Source: Lachnospiraceae bacterium UBA7143 (GTDB lineage: Bacteria > Bacillota > Clostridia > Lachnospirales > Lachnospiraceae). Taken from it: a DNA stretch of 64,000 bases. The notes below the pieces were generated by a model. The model saw nothing but the letters and a program-made list of their open reading frames with translations. It searched no databases and was not told where the DNA came from. The first letter of the stretch is position 1. Each line of letters starts with the position of its first letter. This document shows positions 9,294-16,604 of this stretch, piece by piece. The position numbers were made by a program, and so were the translations under genes. The DNA lies in contig DKWV01000044.1 in the NCBI GenBank assembly GCA_002491905.1, positions 29,726-93,725 of the forward strand. The letters are read 5' to 3'.

Positions 9294-9314
9294 CTTATCT
9301 TCTCCTCCTGTTTA

Positions 9315-10007
9315 TTATTCTACTCTGGGATCAATGATCTTAACAGCGTCATCCACACGGCCGTACTGACCGCAAGCCTTCTCATACGCTGTATTCGGGT
9401 CGTCGCCCTTCTTGATGAAGTCGGTCATCTTGCCAAGGCTTACGAACTTGTAACCGATGATCTCATCGTTCGCATCCAGAGCGATCCCCGTCACATAACC
9501 CTCAGCCATCTCGAGATAACGGGGGCCTTTCTTGAGCGTACCGTACATGGTACCTACCTGGCTTCTCAAGCCTTTGCCCAGATCCTCAAGACCTGCGCCT
9601 ACCGGAAGGCCATCCTCGGAGAATGCAGACTGTGTACGGCCGTACACGATCTGTAAGAACAGCTCTCTCATAGCCGTGTTGATGGCATCGCACACCAGAT
9701 CCGTGTTGAGCGCCTCCATAACCGTAAGACCCGGTAAAATCTCGGAAGCCATAGCTGCGGAATGGGTCATGCCGGAACATCCGATTGTCTCCACAAGCGC
9801 CTCCTGAATAATGCCCTCCTTTACGTTCAGGGTCAGCTTACAAGCGCCCTGCTGAGGAGCACACCAGCCTACGCCGTGCGTCAGGCCGGAAATGTCCTTC
9901 ACTTCCTTCGCCTGCACCCACTTTGCTTCCTCGGGGATAGGAGCACAGCCATGATGAACGCCCTGTGCCACTGTACACATTTCTTCCACTTCTTTTGAAT
10001 AGATCAT
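9315..10007 (-). CDS. NifU/IscU-like iron-sulfur scaffold family protein
   Basis: The 230-residue protein resembles an IscU/NifU-type scaffold with an insertion. Cysteines at HHGCAP, GVGWCAPQQGACK and ETIGCSGMTHSAA could ligate a cluster, and the last matches the conserved CxG-type cysteine of IscU. The central part VEAL/LEDLGKGLRSQVGT and the C-terminus extend beyond classical IscU. Relatives are annotated as Fe-S assembly scaffold proteins and occur next to GGGtGRT genes, as here. It should be cytoplasmic. The start has AAGGAG seven bases before the ATG. It is not accompanied by iscS or suf genes in this window, so a general assembly role is unproven. Confidence 0.75.
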   Translation of the reverse strand: MIYSKEVEEMCTVAQGVHHGCAPIPEEAKWVQAKEVKDISGLTHGVGWCAPQQGACKLTLNVKEGIIQEALVETIGCSGMTHSAAMASEILPGLTVMEALNTDLVCDAINTAMRELFLQIVYGRTQSAFSEDGLPVGAGLEDLGKGLRSQVGTMYGTLKKGPRYLEMAEGYVTGIALDANDEIIGYKFVSLGKMTDFIKKGDDPNTAYEKACGQYGRVDDAVKIIDPRVE

Positions 10008-10045
10008 GTGATAACTCCTTTCGATTATGTATTAATTATTTGATA

Positions 10046-10063
10046 ACAGGCCAAAACGCCTGT
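10046..10063. promoter_or_regulatory. Inverted repeat upstream of the scaffold-like gene
   Basis: ACAGGC and GCCTGT surround a six-base spacer about 40 bases ahead of the scaffold-like start. It could be an operator or leader hairpin. A TTGACA lies farther upstream at about 10106-10111 on the minus strand, without a convincing -10 at the usual distance. Confidence 0.3.
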
Positions 10064-10127
10064 CATAACCGCCAGTCCCATTGTCTCATATCAGGAGGAA
10101 AAAATCCAGATGTTTGTCAATTTTTTT

Positions 10128-12326
10128 CTACCCCATGAAGTACTCCGATATATCAAAGCTGTTTAACAGGGCAAGGCCGTTCTCCTCCCTGCACTCCAGC
10201 CAGCTTGCGCTGCATCTGGTCCAGCTTCTTAAGGAGTAGTTAAACAGCTCCTCCGTGCAGCGGCAGTGCGGATCGTTTTTGTCGAGACCACACAGAATGC
10301 AGTTCTCGCAGGGCGTATCCCTGTTCTGCAGCGCCTTGTAGCAGGTATCGCCGATCTTCACATCCGGCGATTCCACAAGTACCTTTTTGTTGATAAAGCT
10401 GATCTCATGATTATCCGGGTTCACCACATAGACAAAGCTGTCCATATTGTCAAAGATAGCAACCTGCGCCACAAAATTCTGCAGTCTGTCCATCAGGCCG
10501 ATCTGGAGAATGTGAGCCTCCATCAGCCGGAACAGGGAACGGACCTCCTCCATCTCACTCTTTGACAGCTCCATCTGCACATCCTCGTGGTTCTCAAACA
10601 CGATGGCGCCCTGAAACTCTCCCTGCGAAGTCAGCGGATAATAAAGCATACTCTTAATGCCCTCCGCCCGGAAATATTCACGCATCTCCTCCGCCGTCAG
10701 GTCATAATCGTGAATCATGGCCACGCCGGGGAAGAAGGAGTAGAGGATCTCATTCACCATCCGTTTCAGCTCGTAGTGCTCATCCGCCTCCTTGCCTGTC
10801 GCATACTTTTTTACAGTAAACTGTATAGACCGGGAAATGGGCAGCGAATCGTTTCCGCAGATATAGCCTCTGTGGAACTGGTACTTCGCCGTCATCAGCT
10901 CTATAGAGGAGCGCAGGGCGGATTCCAGCACTCTGTCCTCAAACAGGATCTGCATCACCTGATCCTCAATATTCCTGTCATAATCTATCGTCTTCGTCAT
11001 ATCATAGCCGACTTTTCTGTTGGCATGATAAACCGTTGTAGAAGCCGCGTGATAGACACGGTATCCGTCCTTGCCGTTGGCCTTGACCGTATACACTGCC
11101 CTGTCGGCCTTCTCAAAAAGCTCCTCGTAGGTTTTGCCGTGATAGGGATATACAGCCACGCCCACGCTGCAGGTCACGCGAATCGGCTGACCCTCGAAAT
11201 CGAGATCGTACCTTACCTGTTTCACGATATTTCCCGCCATCTCATCCGCGTCGGAAATCGTTGACAGGTTTCTCATATAAACCATAAACTCATCACCGCC
11301 GATACGGCCGATGACGTCGCCGCCTTTGAACATCTCCTTTAAGATCTCGGCAGTCTTTTCCAGAAGCTGGTCGCCGTTAGCGTGGCCAAGAAGATCGTTG
11401 GCCTCCTTAAAATTATCCAGGTCAATAATCATCAGCGCACTCAGCGCATTTTCATTGCTGTCGGCAATGGCATTATGGATCAGCTGCTCGGTTGCGCCCT
11501 GATTGTAAATGCCCGTCAGCGCATCCTTCTCCGCCCGCAGCAGCAGTTCCATCTCCTTCAGCTTCCTGTCATTGATGTTAATCATACGGCCCACAATACG
11601 GGTCACATAGCCCTCCGCCCCAAGCAGGGAAGTCAGATTCGCCTGATACCATGTAAAATCTTTATCAAACCGCTTAATCCGAAATTCGATAGTATCGTGC
11701 TTGGGAGATTTTAACAGGCTCTCCAGAACCGCCTTGTAATAAGCCACATCCTCCTTGTAGATCGTTGCGGAATTAAACCGCTCCATATATCTGCTGTGGA
11801 TCTCATCCTGCGCCATGCCATATTCATCGTTTGTCCTTATGATCATAACATCCGTCTTGGCGTTGTAGTCAATAATCTTCTCACCCTCTGCCTCTGACAG
11901 GATATGCAGACGCTCCGCCTGTCTCTGCAGTTCCTCCTCCACGCTCTTTCTCTCGGTCACATCCTCGATCACCGAAACAATCGTATATTTTCTTCCGTCT
12001 CTTGCGTAAAGATTCCCCCGGACATGCAGCCAGCGCAGACCGCCGCTGCCCGTAACAGTACGGAACTCGGTATCCACCACGCCGTCATCCTTAAGCACAT
12101 CCCGTATGGCCTGCCTGAAAGTCGGAATATCATCCGGGATAATACTGAGTTCCACCTTCTCAAGGAATTTCATACCCTGCACTCTGGAATAACCGAGCAT
12201 ACGGAAAAAACCTTCGTTGATGAAGATCGGGGTCATTTCCCCATCCTCATATTCGAAAAAACAGATTCCCGCTATGATATTGTCGATCATAGAGCCAAAG
12301 TTTTCAATACTTAAATCAATCGCCAT
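10128..12326 (-). CDS. PAS-PAS-GGDEF diguanylate cyclase with Cys-rich C-terminus
   Basis: This soluble protein probably makes cyclic di-GMP. Two PAS/PAC units come first (about residues 10-130 and 140-265, with PAC-like segments ending in VIEDVTERK and GRMININDRK). The cyclase domain starts at AEKDALTGIYNQGATE and has the active-site motif in IGRIGGDEFMVYM. A product-inhibition RxxD motif is not obvious. The remaining 300 residues hold a GAF-like region and then a PAS-like end with seven or more cysteines (TPCENCILCGL, HCRC, TRCSASWLEC). That end may bind metal or sense redox; this is inference. No membrane span is seen. The start has a GGGGA site seven bases upstream of ATG. Confidence 0.85.
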   Translation of the reverse strand: MAIDLSIENFGSMIDNIIAGICFFEYEDGEMTPIFINEGFFRMLGYSRVQGMKFLEKVELSIIPDDIPTFRQAIRDVLKDDGVVDTEFRTVTGSGGLRWLHVRGNLYARDGRKYTIVSVIEDVTERKSVEEELQRQAERLHILSEAEGEKIIDYNAKTDVMIIRTNDEYGMAQDEIHSRYMERFNSATIYKEDVAYYKAVLESLLKSPKHDTIEFRIKRFDKDFTWYQANLTSLLGAEGYVTRIVGRMININDRKLKEMELLLRAEKDALTGIYNQGATEQLIHNAIADSNENALSALMIIDLDNFKEANDLLGHANGDQLLEKTAEILKEMFKGGDVIGRIGGDEFMVYMRNLSTISDADEMAGNIVKQVRYDLDFEGQPIRVTCSVGVAVYPYHGKTYEELFEKADRAVYTVKANGKDGYRVYHAASTTVYHANRKVGYDMTKTIDYDRNIEDQVMQILFEDRVLESALRSSIELMTAKYQFHRGYICGNDSLPISRSIQFTVKKYATGKEADEHYELKRMVNEILYSFFPGVAMIHDYDLTAEEMREYFRAEGIKSMLYYPLTSQGEFQGAIVFENHEDVQMELSKSEMEEVRSLFRLMEAHILQIGLMDRLQNFVAQVAIFDNMDSFVYVVNPDNHEISFINKKVLVESPDVKIGDTCYKALQNRDTPCENCILCGLDKNDPHCRCTEELFNYSLRSWTRCSASWLECREENGLALLNSFDISEYFMG

Positions 12327-12382
12327 ACGCTCATCCCCAACACACTTTTTCTCTTCCTGTTATGTCGCTTTTTAAGCTCCGG

Positions 12383-13060
12383 TTACTGCCGCTTTCCCGC
12401 TATCTCACCCTGCCGCTTATAAATACTGTCCGCAGGAACCAGCCCTCTCACCATAGACGTCGGATAAATATTCGTGTTTTTACCGATCACGGTACCGGGA
12501 TTCAGAACGGAGTTACAGCCCACTTCCACCTGATCCCCAAGCATGGCGCCGAATTTTTTCAGTCCCGTCTCGAAAGTTTCCTCCCCGGCCTTCACCACCA
12601 CCAGCGTCTTATCGCTCTTTACGTTGGAGGTAATGGAGCCGGCCCCCATATGGGCTTTATAGCCAAGGATACTGTCCCCCACGTAATTGTAATGGGGCAC
12701 CTGCACCTTATTAAAGAGAATCACGTTCTTTAACTCCGTAGAATTACCGACAACCGCGCCCTTTCCCACAATGGCGCTGCCCCTGATAAACGCGCAGTGA
12801 CGAATCTCCGCTTCCTCATCAATGATGGCCGGGCCGCCGATATAAGCGCTGGGAAACACTTTCGCGTTCCTTGCGATCCAGATATTGCCCTCTCTTCTCT
12901 CGTATTTTTCCTCCGGGAGTGTCTCGCCCAGGGAAATGATAAACTCCTTAATTTTGGGAAGCACCTCCCAGGGATAGATGCATCCCTCAAACACTTCCTT
13001 TGCGATCGTCTCCTCCAGCGTATAGAGAGCCTCGATCGTCGCATTCTGTAATCCGATCAT
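12383..13060 (-). CDS. Left-handed beta-helix (hexapeptide) transferase-like protein
   Basis: The 225-residue product is dominated by hexapeptide repeats of the left-handed beta-helix type (IIDEEAEIRHCAFIRGSAIV, VVGNSTELKNVILF, VGCNSVLNPGTVIGKNT). It resembles the C-terminal half of GlmU-like proteins, and relatives are often annotated as UDP-N-acetylglucosamine pyrophosphorylase. However, the nucleotidyltransferase half of GlmU is absent. An acyl- or nucleotide-sugar transferase role is possible, but the substrate is unknown. It starts six bases after the topB stop with an AGGGG site, so it is probably translated from the same transcript as topB. Confidence 0.75.
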   Translation of the reverse strand: MIGLQNATIEALYTLEETIAKEVFEGCIYPWEVLPKIKEFIISLGETLPEEKYERREGNIWIARNAKVFPSAYIGGPAIIDEEAEIRHCAFIRGSAIVGKGAVVGNSTELKNVILFNKVQVPHYNYVGDSILGYKAHMGAGSITSNVKSDKTLVVVKAGEETFETGLKKFGAMLGDQVEVGCNSVLNPGTVIGKNTNIYPTSMVRGLVPADSIYKRQGEIAGKRQ

Positions 13061-13066
13061 ACTGTT

Positions 13067-15100
13067 TTACCCCTTCTCTTTTTTTGCACCCTTATAAAAC
13101 TGTGACGCATATTGAAACCGGCGGAATAACGCGTTCTGGTTCGTCATCTGCTTCACGATGTTCGTCCTTCTGGTGACAAAATCATTCAGCTTCCCCATGT
13201 ACTCCTCCTCCGTAATCTCCCCGGAGGCAACTAGCGTCAGACCTTTCTCCCAGCTTGCCGTCAGCCGGGGATCCAAAAGCGGCTTCACCGAACCTGCCAC
13301 CACCTCATAAATCATCTCTCCCAAAAGTGTGGGGGTGATAATCTGCGTCTTTTTATTCAGATCCAGATATTTAATATGTACCAGCTTCTTTAAAATTTCC
13401 GCTCTGGTAGCGGAGGTGCCGATCCCGCTGCCCTTGATCTGCGCCCGCAGCTCCTCATCCTCAATAAACTGCCCGGCGTTTTCCATCGTCAGAATCATGG
13501 TTCCCGAATTGTAGCGTTTGGGCGGAGAAGTCTCCCCTTCCTTCTTTTCCATTCCCTTCTTATCAAGCGGCGCGCCTTTCTTCAAAGCGCCCAGCGCCTC
13601 CATGAACGATGCGTCAAAGGTACCCTCCTGCTCCTCATCGGCATTCTCCCTTTCAGTATACTCCTCTGTCTTCTTTCTTGCAAAAGAATTTTGCGCTACT
13701 TCGAGATATCCCTGCTCCGCCTGCACCTTAAAACCAGAAACAAAGGTTTCTCCCTTCCATTTGGCTGTCAGGGTAATTTTCTGGTAGACAGCCGCCGGAT
13801 AAAAAACGCTCAAGAACCGTCTGGCTATGATCTCGTAAACCTTAGCCGAAGTGGGATGCAGGCCGTTTAACGCGGAAAGCCCCTGTCCCGTGGGTATAAT
13901 CGCATAGTGATCCGTGATCTGCTTATCGTTCACGTATCTGGTCTTCGCAATCCCCTTGAAACGCTCCTCCTTAAGGATCTGCTCCGCAAATGCCGCAACC
14001 GGCGAGAAGCCCCGCAGTCCTCTGATATTTTTACTGATCTCCTTCGCCACCGCCGTGGACAGGACTCTGGCATCCGTTCTGGGATAGGTGGTCAGCTTTT
14101 TCTCATAGAGTTCCTGGGCAATCCGCAGCGTCTCATCCGGGCTGATCTTGAAAAGTTTGGAGCAGTCATTCTGCAGCTCGGCCAGATTATACAGAAGTGG
14201 TGGATTCTTCGTCTCCTTCTTCCGCTCAATCTTTTCGACCAGAGGCTTCTCCTCCGGCTCCCCCTGCAAAAAAGCAAGGAAATCATCCGCGTCCTTCTCC
14301 TCCAAAAAGCCGTTGTCCTTATAGATTTTCGGAGACTGGTAAAACTTCGACCCCTCCAAAGCCTTCCACTCCAGAGTGCACTCATGCCCCGCAATGTCCG
14401 CCTTCATCAGGATCCTGTAAAAGGGAATTTTTACAAACTCCCGGATCTCCCGCTCCCTGTTCACCACCATACCGAGCACACAGGTCATAACCCGGCCCAC
14501 GGAAACCACCGCTTTATCCGCATTCAGATAATTTTTGATCGAATAGCTGTATTTCAGCGTGAGGGCGCGGGAAAAGTTAATTCCCATCAGGTAATCTTCC
14601 TTCGCCCGCAGATACGCCGCGTGGGAAAGATTATCATAGGCCGAGAGATCCTTGGCCTCCCGGATTCCCCGAAGGATTTCCTCCTCCGTCTGGGAGTCGA
14701 TCCACACCCGCCTTCTTTCCTTTCCGGAAACGCCCGCCTGCTGCTCCACCAGACGGTAAATATATTCTCCCTCCCGCCCGGAATCGGTGCAGACATAGAT
14801 CGTTTCCACATCCTCCCGGTTCAAAAGTCCGCTCACAATACCGAACTGCTTCTTTACGCTGTCGATGACCTCATACTTAAATTCCTTCGGGATAAATGGA
14901 ATCGTCTCCAAAGACCATCTCTTATATTTTTCGTCGTAAGCCTCCGGGTAGCTCATGGTTACCAGATGCCCCACACACCAGGTCACAACCGCCTCCTCGG
15001 ACTCCATATACCCATCACGGTTTTTCATATTATATTTTAACGCTTTTGCAAATTCCTTCGCCACGCTGGGCTTCTCTGCAATATATAAACTCTTTCCCAT
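13067..15100 (-). CDS. topB: DNA topoisomerase III
   Basis: TopB is a type IA topoisomerase that passes single DNA strands and can decatenate replication intermediates. The TOPRIM domain opens with SLYIAEKPSVAKEFAKAL and includes the acidic metal site CTDSGREGEYIYR. The catalytic tyrosine is in LTTYPRTDARVLS at about residue 340. GSGIGTSATRAEILKKL and the RLTASWEKGL segment complete the family pattern. The C-terminus ends without a zinc-finger region, normal for compact TopB. I prefer ATG 15100; an in-frame GTG at 15112 is also possible. Two hairpins occupy the gap upstream. Confidence 0.93.
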   Translation of the reverse strand: MGKSLYIAEKPSVAKEFAKALKYNMKNRDGYMESEEAVVTWCVGHLVTMSYPEAYDEKYKRWSLETIPFIPKEFKYEVIDSVKKQFGIVSGLLNREDVETIYVCTDSGREGEYIYRLVEQQAGVSGKERRRVWIDSQTEEEILRGIREAKDLSAYDNLSHAAYLRAKEDYLMGINFSRALTLKYSYSIKNYLNADKAVVSVGRVMTCVLGMVVNREREIREFVKIPFYRILMKADIAGHECTLEWKALEGSKFYQSPKIYKDNGFLEEKDADDFLAFLQGEPEEKPLVEKIERKKETKNPPLLYNLAELQNDCSKLFKISPDETLRIAQELYEKKLTTYPRTDARVLSTAVAKEISKNIRGLRGFSPVAAFAEQILKEERFKGIAKTRYVNDKQITDHYAIIPTGQGLSALNGLHPTSAKVYEIIARRFLSVFYPAAVYQKITLTAKWKGETFVSGFKVQAEQGYLEVAQNSFARKKTEEYTERENADEEQEGTFDASFMEALGALKKGAPLDKKGMEKKEGETSPPKRYNSGTMILTMENAGQFIEDEELRAQIKGSGIGTSATRAEILKKLVHIKYLDLNKKTQIITPTLLGEMIYEVVAGSVKPLLDPRLTASWEKGLTLVASGEITEEEYMGKLNDFVTRRTNIVKQMTNQNALFRRFQYASQFYKGAKKEKG

Positions 15101-15132
15101 ATTCTTTCTCACTACCCTGCATCAATCCGTAC

Positions 15133-15160
15133 GGAGAATGCCGTTCTTCAGGCATTCTCC
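15133..15160. repeat. Small perfect hairpin upstream of topB
   Basis: GGAGAATGCC and GGCATTCTCC pair perfectly over ten bases with an eight-base loop. There is no T-run on either side. It lies directly next to a second, larger palindrome, which suggests a compound palindromic element rather than a simple terminator. Confidence 0.6.
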
Positions 15161-15161
15161 T

Positions 15162-15227
15162 GTGCGAGACATAGTACTTCTTAGCGAGGCAGCCTTTGCT
15201 GCCAAGCTATAGAAGTACTTCTCGCAC
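15162..15227. repeat. 66-base imperfect palindrome
   Basis: Arms GTGCGAGA/TCTCGCAC, AGTACTTCT/AGAAGTACT, TAGC/GCTA and GGCAGC/GCTGCC nest around a CTTT loop, so almost the whole stretch folds on itself. It fills the space between the ATPase stop and topB. It could be a dispersed palindromic repeat (REP/MITE-like), a transcript-stabilising hairpin, or a weak terminator. No second copy was found in this window. Confidence 0.65.
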
Positions 15228-15229
15228 TT

Positions 15230-16591
15230 TTACAGGTCAGAAATCTGCACAAGCTTCAGGTTCGATTTGACCTTCGCTTCCAGATTCAGCTTCTCGTCAA
15301 ACCGAAAGGCCGTGTACATATAAATATAATCCGCGCTGATCTTCGCCTTTTTCGCATAGAGCAGGAGATTTTCGTAATCCTCATAGGTCATGGGCTTCTC
15401 CCAGTTGCAAAGCCCGATCAGCGTGCGCCCTTCCTCATCCTGCGCAATGATATCCAGGGAACCCACCTTGCCGATCCACTCGCCGATGGTTCCGCAGTTA
15501 ATAGGAAGTCTGTGCCGCTCCCCCAGCCTTGCCAGATGCTGTCTGCACACCTGCTTGAAATATCCGGACACATAGCGTCTGAAATCACGCATAACATAGT
15601 GATTATAGAACTCCCCCACCGACAGCATCTGCAGATCGCTCAGATGGGGATACATATAGGTATAATAGAAGTCCACAAAAGGATGGCTGATCCGGTAAAT
15701 TCCTTTCTGCACATTCTCCTTGCCCGCCGTATCGTAAGAAAATACCTTTTCCACCAGTTCCAGCTCAATCAGGTTTTTCAGGTAAACACTGATCTTCGCC
15801 CTTGAAAACTCCGTATGCAGATAGAGGTCATTTAATTTGTGGTCTCCCGCCGCAATGGATGCCATGATGGTGTTGTAGACCCCCGGCTCCCTGAGCTGTT
15901 CCGTGAGAATACGCTCCCCCTCCTCGAAAAGGAAGCTGTTGCAGTCCAAAATGTTGCGGCAGATGTTCTGCTGGATCGTAAGCCTGTCGTCAAACTGGTT
16001 CCACAGACCCGGAATTCCCCCTAAAATAGAGTAAGCTTCCACGCATTCTTCAATGCGGAAATTCGGAAACCTTTCTACCAAGTCCGCAAAGGGCATCTCC
16101 TTGATCTTCAAAAGACCCGAAAGCTCGTAAGCCGCCTCCCCGATTCTGGTAATCATACTGTTCTCGATCCACCCGATGGAAGAGCTTACCAGAACCACCA
16201 TCACATCGTCCCGGTTCCACTGACTGTGAACGAAAGCCACCAGCTCCTTCATAAAGGTTTCGCTGGCCCGCACAATATTCTGGAACTCGTCAATCACCAA
16301 CACCTTTTTCCCGGTGACACGGTGGGCAATCTTTTCAAAAATCTCCTGAAACTTCGGGAATTTCTCCACAACATAGCCGTCGTGAGTGAGCTGCCTGCCC
16401 CACTGATAGGCCTGTTCCCTCTCAGAGCAGGCTCTGGCAAGGTAATAATAGCCCGGCCGGTCTTTCATAAATTCCTTCACCAGCGCGGTCTTCCCGATAT
16501 GCTTCTGCCCGTAGACAATCAGAATCTGACTGCCGTCCCTGTCGTAATAATTATTCAGATAACCAAGTTCTGTCGTTCTGCCCAGTAACAT
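15230..16591 (-). CDS. AAA ATPase of the archaeal-type ATPase/DUF234 family
   Basis: The 453-residue protein has Walker A GQKHIGKTALV (about residues 29-39), Walker B KVLVIDEFQNIV and a sensor-like VVLVSSSIGWIENSM. After the ATPase core comes a winged-helix-like region and a C-terminal domain resembling DUF234. In that domain the usual restriction-like core appears degenerate: GSLDIIAQDEEG is followed by IGLCNWEK where relatives, as I recall them, have an E-C-K-W type motif. It may therefore lack nuclease activity. The biological role is unknown. No membrane span is seen. It starts 13 bases after the EAL-gene stop with an AGGCAGG site. Confidence 0.78.
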   Translation of the reverse strand: MLLGRTTELGYLNNYYDRDGSQILIVYGQKHIGKTALVKEFMKDRPGYYYLARACSEREQAYQWGRQLTHDGYVVEKFPKFQEIFEKIAHRVTGKKVLVIDEFQNIVRASETFMKELVAFVHSQWNRDDVMVVLVSSSIGWIENSMITRIGEAAYELSGLLKIKEMPFADLVERFPNFRIEECVEAYSILGGIPGLWNQFDDRLTIQQNICRNILDCNSFLFEEGERILTEQLREPGVYNTIMASIAAGDHKLNDLYLHTEFSRAKISVYLKNLIELELVEKVFSYDTAGKENVQKGIYRISHPFVDFYYTYMYPHLSDLQMLSVGEFYNHYVMRDFRRYVSGYFKQVCRQHLARLGERHRLPINCGTIGEWIGKVGSLDIIAQDEEGRTLIGLCNWEKPMTYEDYENLLLYAKKAKISADYIYMYTAFRFDEKLNLEAKVKSNLKLVQISDL

Positions 16592-16604
16592 AGCTTTACC
16601 TGCC

